Source: Fictibacillus solisalsi (GTDB lineage Bacteria > Bacillota > Bacilli > Bacillales > Fictibacillaceae). From it: a stretch of 64,000 nucleotides of DNA. The translations under genes were made by a program, and so were the position numbers. The stretch spans positions 2,749,057-2,813,056 of the forward strand of contig NZ_FNHW01000001.1 of NCBI RefSeq assembly GCF_900103485.1, given 5' to 3'. This document shows positions 1-7,837 of the stretch, one piece after another; the stretch's first letter is position 1; each line of letters starts with the position of its first letter. The notes beneath the pieces were generated by a model that was not told the origin of the DNA, ran no database searches, and was given only the letters and a program-made list of their open reading frames with translations.

Positions 1-2
1 AA

Positions 3-128
3 TTCACGTTTTATTTCAACCGTAACCTGGTGATAGTTCACGGTAAGCACCTCTATTCATGGATTATTGGTAGTGCTTACTTCCTACTGGCACGGGATAT
101 GGGATTTTTGGATAGAAATAATAAATAG
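3..128 (+). CDS. C-terminal fragment of an unidentified protein (cut by window edge)
   Basis: One frame is open from base 3 to a TAG at 126-128 and encodes about 41 residues, including HGKHLYSWIIGSAYFLL and ending LDRNNK. The composition looks protein-like, with a hydrophobic/aromatic stretch and a charged tail. The other two forward frames stop within the first 40 bases. I do not recognise the family. Because the start lies outside the window, this could also be a chance open frame. No clear intrinsic terminator follows it on the plus strand. Confidence 0.4.
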   Translation, partial: FTFYFNRNLVIVHGKHLYSWIIGSAYFLLARDMGFLDRNNK

Positions 129-307
129 TACTCCACACATATCTTTCAACAATTTAAGTATTATTCCTTTTTATTTCAACAAAAATGTTTTTATTTGAGG
201 ATATATTACTACATATGTAGCTGATAACGGGGGCACTGCTTATATCGACATTTTTCTTCTATTTCCTTCCCATACAAATTTATTCTTGTGCTCCTGCCTC
301 TTGAGAC
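129..307. other. Intergenic stretch with no recognised gene
   Basis: AT-rich sequence between the left-edge fragment and the terminator of the small protein gene at 353-640. I see no open frame with a ribosome binding site. Just to the left, inside the putative fragment, the octamer GTAAGCAC at 43-50 is repeated in inverted orientation at 73-80. Confidence 0.4.
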
Positions 308-335
308 AAAAAAAAGCCCCATCCGAAGATGAGAA
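308..335 (-). terminator. Intrinsic terminator of the small gene at 353-640
   Basis: On the minus strand a 7-bp stem with G-U pairs and a UUCG-type loop (TCTCATC TTCG GATGGGG) runs into a T-tract. Confidence 0.65.
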
Positions 336-352
336 GCTTAGTGTTTTGTTTG

Positions 353-640
353 CTATTTTCCGGAATTTTCATGGCCAGGTAGCTGTTCATCAGGAGTGGA
401 CTGGCCTCCCGCCGATGTATTGTTATCAGGGATAATGTCGATCTGATTTCCTGAAGCGTCAGATTTTGCTTTTCCGGATGCCGAGCTTGGAAGGTTATCA
501 TTTGATGAACCAAAATCTCCGATTGATACTACTTTCAGCCCTAAACTGTTTAGATTATCATTTAACTTGTTACGAAGGTCCTTATCAAACGTTTCAGGGG
601 CCTCTGCCGTATATTCAAGCTGGACATTAATCGTTTTCAT
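353..640 (-). CDS. Small acidic hypothetical protein (95 aa)
   Basis: I do not recognise this protein. Residues 1-45 look like a compact folded domain with alternating beta/helix character (MKTINVQLEYTAEAPETF, then an amphipathic helix around residues 20-32). Residues 45-95 are low-complexity, rich in Ser, Asn, Asp, Gly and Pro, and probably disordered. There is no signal peptide or membrane segment. A strong GGAGGAGAT ribosome binding site sits 7 bases before the ATG and a good terminator follows the stop, so it is very likely a real monocistronic gene. It lies beside, and on the same strand as, the CDF transporter gene, but each has its own end signals. Confidence 0.7.
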   Translation of the reverse strand: MKTINVQLEYTAEAPETFDKDLRNKLNDNLNSLGLKVVSIGDFGSSNDNLPSSASGKAKSDASGNQIDIIPDNNTSAGGQSTPDEQLPGHENSGK

Positions 641-715
641 TTGAGATCTCCTCCTTCATTTCCTATGCAAAACCTATTCCCGTTTTTCTACAGCATAAAC
701 AAAGAGTGACCTCAG

Positions 716-1621
716 TCACTCTTTATCGGGAAAGTATGGATTGATATGGATAAATACCTCTGATATGTCCGGAAATCTTGTTTGAAGGTCATCTCTCAGG
801 TTTCTGGCGATATCATGCCCTTCTTTAATGCTCAAATCAAAATTAACCGATATGCGCAGGTCCAAAATAATGTAATGCCCATGTGTTCTTGCTCTCATGC
901 GGTCGATCCGCTTGATATCTGGAAACTCCATGACGACTTTTCGATATTGAGAAAGAACCGGCTTCTCAATATTTTTGTCCATAAGGATGTCGATCGATGA
1001 GCCCAGAAGCTTCAATGAAATTCTGAGTATGAGAAAGGCTACGATTAAGCTCGCTGCTGCATCACCATAAAGAAGATAGTGTATATTGTATTTCTCGCCG
1101 ATAATGGAAAGAATCACACCAAAAAAAGCGGCCAGGGAAGCCACAATGTCGGCTTTATGGTCAAAGGCGATCGCTATGATCGCTTTACTGTTATACTTCT
1201 CTCCGAGTTTCATTGAATTGCGATACAGAAGATGCTTTGCCACATAGGAAAACAAGGCGGCTATCAGTGCAATGTATTCAGGAGCTTCAGGCTTTCCTAA
1301 AAAACCAAGAACTCCTTCAACGACAATATAAATGCTTACCAGAAACAGAATGATGCCAACAAAGCCTTCACTCAGAACTTCTGCTTTCCCATGTCCAAAC
1401 GGATGGTCCTCATCTGGCGGCTTATTGGAAATGCCGACCACAGCGAGAACAGCTATAGAGGCCACAATGTCCGCAGCAGAGTGAATACCGTCAGCAAACA
1501 CAGACTCACTTCCGGCCAGCAGTCCCACTGCTACTTTCCCTATGGTTAATATACAGTTGCTGATCAGCGCAAGCCAGGCAACTCTTTTTCCAACCTTCTC
1601 TCTTTCATGTACGATTTCCAT
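716..1621 (-). CDS. Cation diffusion facilitator (CDF) family divalent metal exporter
   Basis: 301-residue proton-coupled metal exporter of the cytoplasmic membrane. The N-terminal six-helix domain carries the CDF signature FADGIHSAADIVASIAVL (about 43-60) and a second metal-site motif FDHKADIVASLAAF (about 153-166); the HPFGHGKAEV loop follows helix 2. The C-terminal cytoplasmic domain (about 205-301) is the ferredoxin-like CDF dimerisation domain. The D/H arrangement (FADGIHS, FDHKAD) fits Zn/Fe/Mn exporters such as FieF or MneS; the metal cannot be fixed by eye. The start is set by AGGAGGGGAAC just upstream. A promoter, a short ORF and a terminator precede it and suggest transcription attenuation. 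Confidence 0.9.
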   Translation of the reverse strand: MEIVHEREKVGKRVAWLALISNCILTIGKVAVGLLAGSESVFADGIHSAADIVASIAVLAVVGISNKPPDEDHPFGHGKAEVLSEGFVGIILFLVSIYIVVEGVLGFLGKPEAPEYIALIAALFSYVAKHLLYRNSMKLGEKYNSKAIIAIAFDHKADIVASLAAFFGVILSIIGEKYNIHYLLYGDAAASLIVAFLILRISLKLLGSSIDILMDKNIEKPVLSQYRKVVMEFPDIKRIDRMRARTHGHYIILDLRISVNFDLSIKEGHDIARNLRDDLQTRFPDISEVFIHINPYFPDKE

Positions 1622-1652
1622 GTTCCCCTCCTAAAATAATGTTTCCCTTAGG

Positions 1653-1687
1653 AAAAAAAAATCCCGAACCGCTTTGCGGTTCAGGAT
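1653..1687 (-). terminator. Terminator between the upstream promoter and the CDF gene
   Basis: Twelve-base-pair stem with one mismatch and a 3-nt loop (ATCC-C-GAACCGC TTT GCGGTTC-A-GGAT) followed on the minus strand by nine T. It may end transcription of the gtrA operon, act as an attenuator for the CDF gene 32 bases downstream, or both. Confidence 0.8.
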
Positions 1688-1728
1688 TGGCCGGTCAATT
1701 TAAAGTTTGAAGTCATCATATCCATCAT
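1681..1728 (-). CDS. Possible leader peptide ORF upstream of the CDF exporter
   Basis: Fifteen-codon ORF MMDMMTSNFKLTGQS preceded by AAAGGA. Spacing favours one of the internal ATG codons (1725 or 1719). Its TGA stop falls inside the 3' arm of the terminator stem at 1661-1687, so a ribosome at the end of the ORF would disrupt the hairpin. A leader peptide role is inferred from the geometry only. Confidence 0.4.
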   Translation of the reverse strand: MMDMMTSNFKLTGQS

Positions 1729-1735
1729 TCCTTTA

Positions 1736-1766
1736 ATTATAAAAAAACCCAGTTTTATAATTATAC
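1736..1766. repeat. AT-rich inverted repeat at the CDF leader promoter
   Basis: AATTATAAAA and TTTTATAATT form a 10-bp inverted repeat spanning the -10 and start region of the promoter at 1760-1788. It could be an operator or a 5' RNA hairpin. Confidence 0.5.
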
Positions 1767-1788
1767 TCTTTTCAACCTCAAAAATCAA
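1760..1788 (-). promoter_or_regulatory. Sigma-A-type promoter for the CDF leader
   Basis: TTGATT (1783-1788), a 17-bp spacer, then TATAAT (1760-1765), reading on the minus strand towards the CDF gene. Confidence 0.7.
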
Positions 1789-1792
1789 GCAA

Positions 1793-2215
1793 CTAAAGAT
1801 GGTTGCCGATACCTTTTTCGGGGGGAAACACGAGCCATCTTTGTCCCGCATAATTCAACACCGTATAAAGCCCCGTTCCAATTAAAACCGCTGCATCATC
1901 CGCAGCCTGGCCATATTCGGGCAACAGGGCATGAACGCCCCAAACAGCCATCCGAATCGCTGCATAATATGCAAGAACATAGCAAGCCAGGATCACAGCG
2001 GTAAAGCGCAGAATGCTACCGCGAACAGGAGACTGGCTTCTAAATGTAAATACCCGGTTTAATACATAGCTGACACATGCACCAATGGTATTTCCTAAAA
2101 ACGTTGCCACCCAATATGTGGCGCCTGTACCATGCAGCAAAAGGTAGATAGTCCCCAATCCAACAAGTGTATTGACCACACCTACCAATAAGAAACGCAC
2201 AAATGAATGATTCAT
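1793..2215 (-). CDS. GtrA-family membrane protein
   Basis: About 140 residues and four predicted transmembrane helices, of the GtrA family, whose members are associated with transfer of undecaprenyl-linked sugars during cell-envelope glycosylation. The N-terminus VRFLLVGVVNTLVGLGTIYLLL and the motif FLGNTIGACVSYVLNRVFTF are typical. The start at 2215 is preferred because AGGTGG lies 6 bases upstream and homologs begin here; an in-frame ATG at 2242 overlaps the stop of the preceding gene. It is translationally linked to the YkoS-like gene upstream, so the pair probably acts together on envelope glycans. Confidence 0.85.
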   Translation of the reverse strand: MNHSFVRFLLVGVVNTLVGLGTIYLLLHGTGATYWVATFLGNTIGACVSYVLNRVFTFRSQSPVRGSILRFTAVILACYVLAYYAAIRMAVWGVHALLPEYGQAADDAAVLIGTGLYTVLNYAGQRWLVFPPEKGIGNHL

Positions 2216-2238
2216 CCACTTTCCACCTGTTCTGTTTT

Positions 2239-3945
2239 TCATGATGGATCCTCATTCAACACACGGTAAAGATAAATGGTCCACGCCGATTCACGCTGAG
2301 TAAATTTCCTTATGTATTGGAGGTTATTTTCCTTTGCATTGATAATCGGTACTGCAGAAAAAATGTATTCTCCACCCATCCGTGTAAAAACAGTCGTGTT
2401 AAGCTGAAGATGCTTAATCCTCTTTTTGGAGTATTTCGTGTAGTTATACCGCTTTCCCAGCTCTGCCGAGAACAAATAGCAGCGGTTTCCCCATTCGTCA
2501 TAGTAAGCGGCAAGCCGCGGACTCTTTTCCAATTCCTTCTGAATGATTTTACGGAACTCGTGTTTATAGGACAACGGATAATAATTATTGTACGTATCCA
2601 GTGTGTAAAATCCATTATATTGAGCGATAGCAGGATGAATGCCCAAACTGGCTACTCGATAGGAGGATTGAGGCTCTCCAATATAGCTTTCAATCTGCTG
2701 GAATTGCTTCTTTGCATAAAATTGTTTAAACGAAGGGGTTTGCCAGAAACGATAATAAATTTCCTCATTAAAACAGCACAGGATAAAAACCTGTAGCATC
2801 AAACCGGCCCGTATCCACGTCCGCCATTTCTCTTTATCCCATAAGAGCCAAATGCCCAATGCAAAGAGTACATAAATGACAAGCGGGCGCAGAAAATGAT
2901 ACCTTGCAAAGTTAAACGTAGCAAGAAAGTGAAAATGATCTTTAATGGGAACCCAACCTTTATAAAACCAGAAAGCATACCAAACAGACAGGAAAACATT
3001 AAGTAAAAATAAAAACTGAAAGAGCTTTACCTGCTTTTCACCTTTTTTTCTGTCCCAGGATTTATAAAGCGCTACAAACAACACAGGTAAAATGACGGCT
3101 GTATGTACCGTCATGTCATGGGTATGTCCCAAAAGAAAGTTTTTGAACACGAGCCGGACGGAATGCAAGAATGTAAGCGTCGAAATCTGGAATTCATCCC
3201 GGCTGGTTGGGGATTCCGGAACAATCAGTGAATAAACAAGCCTGTATTCAATCAGAAGATAAATGGCCGTCATCAGTGCAATGCTGCCCAAAAAACGTAA
3301 ATTCCACCGCTTTTTTGTGACCAGTTCCCAGAGCCAAAACACACCCAAAGCACTGAGAAAAAAGAAAAATCCAAGAACAAAACTGGAGTATAAAGGAAGA
3401 AGAATAAGTGTTAGCCACTCCTTCCATGTGTCCCCATGCTTCCTAATCGTCAAAAAAGCCCATAAGGCAAGAGGCTGACCAAGCGTGCTGAGCATTCCCG
3501 AGGGCCAGAACGGAGTGAGTGCGAAGGCAACCGATACCCAAATCGTTACAGGATAGGCTTCCTTGTTTTGCAGAATGTGTTTTTTCAATAGAAAGTACAT
3601 GCCAAGAAAAGCAAAAATCCGTGTGACCGCCTGGCTCAGCGCATAGGCGGTCATCGATGGAAACCAATTGTGCAGCCATTGAATCAGGCTGAGCTCTGTT
3701 CCAAACGCATTGCGCGGAAGGCCATTAATGATCTGGGGAATGACACTGTCCATTGGGCCGAATAACTGGCCGCTTTCTTTCAGCACTTTGTACCATGCAA
3801 TGTTCGAGTCCATATTATCATGCACTCTGATGTGTGCATCCTCACCAAGAATAAAAGGAGGGGACATAATAATTAAAATTAGCGCCCATGCCAGTATCAG
3901 ATGTTTTTTTTCAGGATGTAGATCTGACCAGTACTTAGCCATCAT
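2239..3945 (-). CDS. YkoS-like (DUF6044-type) polytopic membrane protein
   Basis: About 568 residues with a dozen or so predicted membrane helices, a conserved-looking extracytoplasmic loop after helix 1 (HDNMDSNIAWYKVLKES) and a large C-terminal soluble domain (about 400-568). The overall form resembles GT-C type or YfhO-like glycosyltransferases and B. subtilis YkoS, whose gene is also linked to envelope sugar transfer functions. The start at 3945 or 3942 is set by GGTGAGGAG. It is followed immediately by the GtrA-family gene with a 4-base ATGA overlap if the upstream ATG is used. A role in building a surface glycan is inferred; substrate unknown. Confidence 0.7.
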   Translation of the reverse strand: MMAKYWSDLHPEKKHLILAWALILIIMSPPFILGEDAHIRVHDNMDSNIAWYKVLKESGQLFGPMDSVIPQIINGLPRNAFGTELSLIQWLHNWFPSMTAYALSQAVTRIFAFLGMYFLLKKHILQNKEAYPVTIWVSVAFALTPFWPSGMLSTLGQPLALWAFLTIRKHGDTWKEWLTLILLPLYSSFVLGFFFFLSALGVFWLWELVTKKRWNLRFLGSIALMTAIYLLIEYRLVYSLIVPESPTSRDEFQISTLTFLHSVRLVFKNFLLGHTHDMTVHTAVILPVLFVALYKSWDRKKGEKQVKLFQFLFLLNVFLSVWYAFWFYKGWVPIKDHFHFLATFNFARYHFLRPLVIYVLFALGIWLLWDKEKWRTWIRAGLMLQVFILCCFNEEIYYRFWQTPSFKQFYAKKQFQQIESYIGEPQSSYRVASLGIHPAIAQYNGFYTLDTYNNYYPLSYKHEFRKIIQKELEKSPRLAAYYDEWGNRCYLFSAELGKRYNYTKYSKKRIKHLQLNTTVFTRMGGEYIFSAVPIINAKENNLQYIRKFTQRESAWTIYLYRVLNEDPS

Positions 3946-3977
3946 GCAACTCCTCACCTTTTATCCTTAGTGCTGTT

Positions 3978-4862
3978 TCAAGGCTGTTTCAGTATTCTTT
4001 CTTTTAAATAATGAAGGAGAGGTTCACGAAGCTCTTCATTCTGCAGAGCAAATTCAACTGAAGTTGTAATAAAGCCCAGCTTATCTCCCACATCATATCT
4101 ATTCCCATCAAACTCATAGGCATATACGTCTTGAATTTGATTGAGTTTTTGAATGGCGTCGGTCAGCTGAATTTCACCGCCGGCTCCTGCTTCCTGGTTT
4201 TCCAGAAAGGAAAAAATTTCGGGTGTCAGAATATAGCGGCCCATGATCGCAAGGTTGGAGGGTGCTTTCCCCTGAGGCGGTTTTTCCACAAAGTTCGCTA
4301 CCTCGTACAGACGCCCGGACTTTGAACTCGTTTCCACAATTCCATACCGGCTGGTCTCTTCGTCAGGAACCGGCTTTACTCCTATCACGGAGGATTCCGT
4401 ACGTTCAAATTGCTCCATCATCTGGCGGATACAGGGAGTTTCTGCCTGAACGATGTCATCCCCGAGCAACACGGCAAACGGCTCATCCCCGATAAATTTC
4501 CGAGCGCTCCAAACCGCATGACCGAGCCCTTTCGGCTGTTTCTGGCGGATATAATGGATATCAGCCATTTCCGAAGAGCGCTGCACCTCTTCCAGCAGCT
4601 TGACCTTGCCTGTAGAGAATAAACTGTGCTCAAGATCAAATGAGTAATCAAAATGATCCTCAATCGCCCGCTTTCCTTTTCCGGTAACGATCAGTATATC
4701 CTCAATCCCGGAATTGATCGCCTCTTCCACGATATATTGAATGGTTGGTTTATCCACGATCGGAAGCATTTCTTTCGGCATGGCTTTTGTCGCCGGCAAA
4801 AAACGCGTACCCAGTCCCGCTGCCGGAATGATCGCTTTTTTCACTCTCTTTGTGGTCGTCAT
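3978..4862 (-). CDS. galU: UTP--glucose-1-phosphate uridylyltransferase
   Basis: 294 residues, full length for GalU/GtaB. It makes UDP-glucose from UTP and glucose-1-phosphate in the cytoplasm, used for teichoic acid glycosylation and glycolipids. The nucleotide-binding signature [20 protein letters not shown] is at about 14-33, followed by [14 protein letters not shown]; a [12 protein letters not shown] motif and EKP (about 192-194) are also visible. It lies just upstream of, and on the same strand as, the YkoS/GtrA pair, only about 30 bases away, which fits a sugar-nucleotide supply role for those membrane proteins. Confidence 0.95.
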   Translation of the reverse strand: MTTTKRVKKAIIPAAGLGTRFLPATKAMPKEMLPIVDKPTIQYIVEEAINSGIEDILIVTGKGKRAIEDHFDYSFDLEHSLFSTGKVKLLEEVQRSSEMADIHYIRQKQPKGLGHAVWSARKFIGDEPFAVLLGDDIVQAETPCIRQMMEQFERTESSVIGVKPVPDEETSRYGIVETSSKSGRLYEVANFVEKPPQGKAPSNLAIMGRYILTPEIFSFLENQEAGAGGEIQLTDAIQKLNQIQDVYAYEFDGNRYDVGDKLGFITTSVEFALQNEELREPLLHYLKERILKQP

Positions 4863-5038
4863 CTATATCTCTCCTCAGCTATGAAATTCCCTGGTTTACA
4901 GTTATCTTTTTCAAGCCAAACCGAATAGTCTACTTTTCCTCTTATTCACCTTTTCCTCCATTATAAATAAATACTCAAATACATCTTTATCATTCTTAAA
5001 AAGTCGTAAATAATTCGGAGTGAGAAAACCTTGCCTAC

Positions 5039-5077
5039 AAAAATAAGCTGCCCCAAAAACAGCATTTGAGCAGCTTA
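5039..5077 (-). terminator. Terminator of the Gfo/Idh/MocA gene
   Basis: TAAGCTGC and GCAGCTTA arms followed on the minus strand by TTTTTG. Confidence 0.65.
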
Positions 5078-5086
5078 ATCTTTCTA

Positions 5087-6073
5087 TTATTTACGGTCAT
5101 TCGGATAAACAACGCCCAGTTGGCTGCGGACCTCGTCCATAATTTCCATTACGGCAAGAGAGTTATCGTGCGAATTAATATCCGACTCCAGTTTTCCCTG
5201 CTGAATCAAGGAGATGAATTCTTTCGTTTCATAGTACATCGGTTCATGTTCAAGAGAAGCTGAGATATTCCGTGACTCTCCGCCCCTGTACCGTAATTCA
5301 ACCTTCTCCGGTGTATGGATCCGGTCAATGACAATGCTTCCCTTCTCCCCTTGAATCTCGGAAGGAAGGGAGGAATCGGTAATTTTTGAATACGTTACGA
5401 CAGCTTCCATCGTGTCATAGGTCAGCAAAATGCTGCCTTCCCCGTCCACCCCGGTCTCAAGCTTAATTCCGCTCGCCTTAACCGATTTTGGCCGGCCGAA
5501 CAGCACCACCAGTGGATAGATGCAATATGTGCCAAGGTCCATGAGCGCTCCATTTGAGAACTCTGGTTTGAACGCATTAAGAATCATTCCTTCCTTGTAG
5601 GCATCATACCGCGAAGAGTACTGACAATAGTTGCCAACATACCTTCTTATGGTTTCAATCTCTGACAAATGCTCCCTGATGGCTTTGAAACCCGGAAGGA
5701 ATGTTGATTTCATTGCTTCCATCATAACCACGTTGTTTGCCTTGGCAGATTCAATCATTTCCTTGATTTCATGGGCATTTGAAGCAAGTGGTTTTTCGCA
5801 AAGCACGTGCTTGCCATGGTTCATCAGCTCAATGACCTGCCGGGCATGAAATGAGTTCGGGCTTGCCACATAAACCGCGTCAATTAAATCGGATGAGGCA
5901 AACTCGTCATAATCCGTGTAAACCGTAGAAACTCCATGTTTCTCTGCAAATTCCCTGCCTTTTTCCTCTGTCCGCGAATAAACAGCATTCAGCTTAAACT
6001 CTTCGAGATCACCTGCCGCCTTCAGAAAGGCATCTGTAATCCAGTTTGTACCTATCACACCAAAACGTATCAC
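5087..6073 (-). CDS. Gfo/Idh/MocA family NAD(P)-dependent oxidoreductase
   Basis: 328 residues. The N-terminal Rossmann domain (about 1-120) starts IRFGVIGTNWITDAFLKA and contains the family motif CEKPLASNAHEI (about 92-103), whose lysine is part of the EKP catalytic signature. The C-terminal alpha/beta sheet domain (about 125-325) binds the substrate; ALMDLGTYCIYPLVVLFG is typical. It oxidises or reduces a sugar, inositol or trans-dihydrodiol-like substrate that cannot be named from sequence. It stands alone with its own terminator; the upstream zagA gene is about 60 bases away on the same strand and may read into it. Confidence 0.85.
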   Translation of the reverse strand: MIRFGVIGTNWITDAFLKAAGDLEEFKLNAVYSRTEEKGREFAEKHGVSTVYTDYDEFASSDLIDAVYVASPNSFHARQVIELMNHGKHVLCEKPLASNAHEIKEMIESAKANNVVMMEAMKSTFLPGFKAIREHLSEIETIRRYVGNYCQYSSRYDAYKEGMILNAFKPEFSNGALMDLGTYCIYPLVVLFGRPKSVKASGIKLETGVDGEGSILLTYDTMEAVVTYSKITDSSLPSEIQGEKGSIVIDRIHTPEKVELRYRGGESRNISASLEHEPMYYETKEFISLIQQGKLESDINSHDNSLAVMEIMDEVRSQLGVVYPNDRK

Positions 6074-6132
6074 TCATGTATCCTCCTTCAATTGACTGTT
6101 CAACAGCCAGTTTACCATATTCCCGTTCCGTT

Positions 6133-7125
6133 TTATGCATACAGCGTTTGCAGAACTTCCTTCTGGAATGATGTTTGAAGGTCATCCACCGGCATGTTGT
6201 AGCCAATCAAGATCAAACAAGTAGAGCATTCCTGGTCTTCCATCCGTTCCATCTCTACTTCTTTTGAGGCGAATTGAAATTGATAAAGTCCACTTGGAGA
6301 AGCCAGTTGCACCATGCCCTTAGCCCGAAGCACACTTTCCGGCAATTTTTTCAGCCACTTTTCAAAGCGTATCCTTTCCACTGGCGGAATGTCTTCGATT
6401 TTAACCGCTTTAAACGGATGCTCATGGTGATGGTCAGTATGATGCTCGTGAGTATGTGGGTAATATTCCTCCTGCTTTCTAAGAGATACTGATACGGTGC
6501 TCATCCGCTGTTTTAACAGCTTATCCAGAGGGATGTTGCCATACACCGTCTCCATAATTTCCACATCGCCTTTTACCAGCTTTCTCAATTTTTTATAGAT
6601 TTTATCTTTACTTTTTTCCTGAATAAGGTCCATCTTGTTCAAAAGAATCAGCGTGGCGCTGCTCATCTGTTCATTCAACATCTCCCGGATCTCCCTCGAA
6701 CTGGAGAAAATGCTTTGGTATTCAAGAAATTTGCTGGCGTCTGCCAGACTGATGACCGATTGAGTTTCAAACCCGTTATGAAGCCGCGGATCAGTGAGGG
6801 CCTCCAAAATTTCCTTCGGATTGGCCACGCCCGTTCCCTCGATCAACAGAACATCCACCTGATTTTCTTCCTGCAAAAAGAATTGCAGCTCCTCCCTCAG
6901 GTCATCCTGAATCGTACAGCAGATGCATCCGTCCAGCATTTCCAGCATTTTTTCACCTTTAAACAGATGCCCTTCCACATTGACTTGCCCCAGCTCATTC
7001 AATACAATTCCCGGTTTAAGGCTTCTGGTTTTAAAGTCGGCAAGCATTTTCAGCAATACCGTCGTTTTACCTGAACCAAGAAAGCCGCTTAATATGTATG
7101 TTGGAATTTTTTTATGGATTGTCAT
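6133..7125 (-). CDS. zagA: Zinc-allocating CobW/ZNG1-family GTPase (ZagA/YciC type)
   Basis: 330-residue cytoplasmic P-loop GTPase thought to deliver zinc to client enzymes when zinc is scarce. Visible are the Walker A GFLGSGKTT (about 14-22), the metal-binding motif CICCTIQDDL (CxCC, about 67-76), the base-specificity motif NKMD (about 162-165), and a histidine-rich loop HTHEHHTDHHHEH (about 224-236). The C-terminal CobW domain follows. A Zur-type palindrome lies about 30 bases upstream of the ATG, the best evidence for zinc rather than cobalamin function. Its neighbours rpsN2 and znuA have the same operator. RBS GGGAGGAACC sets the start. Confidence 0.9.
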   Translation of the reverse strand: MTIHKKIPTYILSGFLGSGKTTVLLKMLADFKTRSLKPGIVLNELGQVNVEGHLFKGEKMLEMLDGCICCTIQDDLREELQFFLQEENQVDVLLIEGTGVANPKEILEALTDPRLHNGFETQSVISLADASKFLEYQSIFSSSREIREMLNEQMSSATLILLNKMDLIQEKSKDKIYKKLRKLVKGDVEIMETVYGNIPLDKLLKQRMSTVSVSLRKQEEYYPHTHEHHTDHHHEHPFKAVKIEDIPPVERIRFEKWLKKLPESVLRAKGMVQLASPSGLYQFQFASKEVEMERMEDQECSTCLILIGYNMPVDDLQTSFQKEVLQTLYA

Positions 7126-7155
7126 CTTCTGGTTCCTCCCTTAATAGCTTTATAT

Positions 7156-7176
7156 AAATCGTAATCATTATGGTTT
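7156..7176. promoter_or_regulatory. Zur box upstream of zagA
   Basis: Twenty-one-base near-palindrome with left half AAATCGTAAT and right half ATTATGGTTT, matching the Bacillus Zur operator in nearly all positions. It lies 31 bases before the zagA start. Confidence 0.85.
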
Positions 7177-7285
7177 ATCTTAACATGAAAATGGAGCAAC
7201 CATCCAGAAAAAGCAATAACCATGACTTCTGAAAACTTTCTTGATATTATAGGTGTATTTGATATGGATCTTTCCGCAAAATGAC

Positions 7286-7322
7286 AAAAAGCATTCTTTC
7301 CTGCTTTGGAAAAAATGCTTTT
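7286..7322 (-). terminator. Terminator of rpsN2
   Basis: Long stem AAAAGCATTCTTTCC / GGAAAAAATGCTTTT with a short loop; on the minus strand it is followed by TTTTTG. Confidence 0.7.
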
Positions 7323-7330
7323 ATCCTTCA

Positions 7331-7600
7331 TTACCAGCTGGATTTTTTAACACCAGGGATTTGGCCTTTATGGGCAAGTTCCCTGAAAGCGATTCTGGAC
7401 ATTTCAAACTTGCGGAGTACGCCTCTTGGCCGTCCTGTTACTTTACATCGATTATGAAGCCGTGTGGGACTCGCGTTTTTAGGAAGCTTGCTTAAGCCCT
7501 CATAATCTCCGACGGCCTTCAGTTCAGCCCTTTTCCCTGCGTACCGGTCAACGATGGCCTGACGCTTCAATTCCCGTTCAATCATTGCTTTCTTTGCCAA
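7331..7600 (-). CDS. rpsN2: Alternative zinc-independent 30S ribosomal protein S14
   Basis: About 89 residues. The C-terminal half [23 protein letters not shown]...[11 protein letters not shown] is the S14 signature. The CxxC-x12-CxxC zinc site of the short S14 form is absent (one Cys only), and the protein is the longer zinc-free type. It replaces zinc-bound S14 when zinc is short, so ribosome assembly can continue and zinc is spared. I choose the TTG at 7600: it gives the AKKAMIERE start seen in relatives and sits 10 bases from AAGGAGGA; the upstream in-frame TTG at 7609 is too close to it. A Zur box overlaps the transcription start. Confidence 0.92.
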   Translation of the reverse strand: MAKKAMIERELKRQAIVDRYAGKRAELKAVGDYEGLSKLPKNASPTRLHNRCKVTGRPRGVLRKFEMSRIAFRELAHKGQIPGVKKSSW

Positions 7601-7622
7601 TTCAGTCAATCCTCCTTATCAT

Positions 7623-7643
7623 AAATCGTACTCATTTCGTTTT
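7623..7643. promoter_or_regulatory. Zur box at the rpsN2 promoter
   Basis: Near-palindrome with left half AAATCGTACT and right half ATTTCGTTTT, overlapping the predicted start of the rpsN2 transcript. A few positions deviate from the perfect operator upstream of znuA. Confidence 0.75.
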
Positions 7644-7645
7644 GT

Positions 7646-7674
7646 AGTTTACTCTTGATAAACATAGTTGTCAA
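7646..7674 (-). promoter_or_regulatory. rpsN2 promoter
   Basis: TTGACA (7669-7674), a 17-bp spacer, and TAAACT (7646-7651) on the minus strand, just ahead of the Zur box. Confidence 0.75.
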
Positions 7675-7774
7675 AGAAGCTGCTTTTAAACGCTTTTTGT
7701 TATCATTTCTAGCGAATACCACTAATAGAAATGGTGGGCATCTTTTCCAAATCCCTTTTAATAAACAAACACCT

Positions 7775-7803
7775 TTACAAATCGTAACGATTACGATATA
7801 TTT
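7775..7803 (+). promoter_or_regulatory. znuA promoter with a perfect Zur box in its spacer
   Basis: The core ATCGTAA-CGA-TTACGAT (7781-7797) is a perfect 7-bp inverted repeat. It fills the spacer of a plausible promoter TTACAA (7775-7780) / TATATT (7798-7803). Zur binding here would block RNA polymerase directly. Confidence 0.85.
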
Positions 7804-7837
7804 TGAAAAGAGATTTTACGGAGAGGCTGATTATTCA

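Noticed and set aside
280-513. Minus-strand open frame overlapping the 95-residue small protein
   Set aside because: It shares the region with the better-supported gene, has no ribosome binding site and runs through the terminator.
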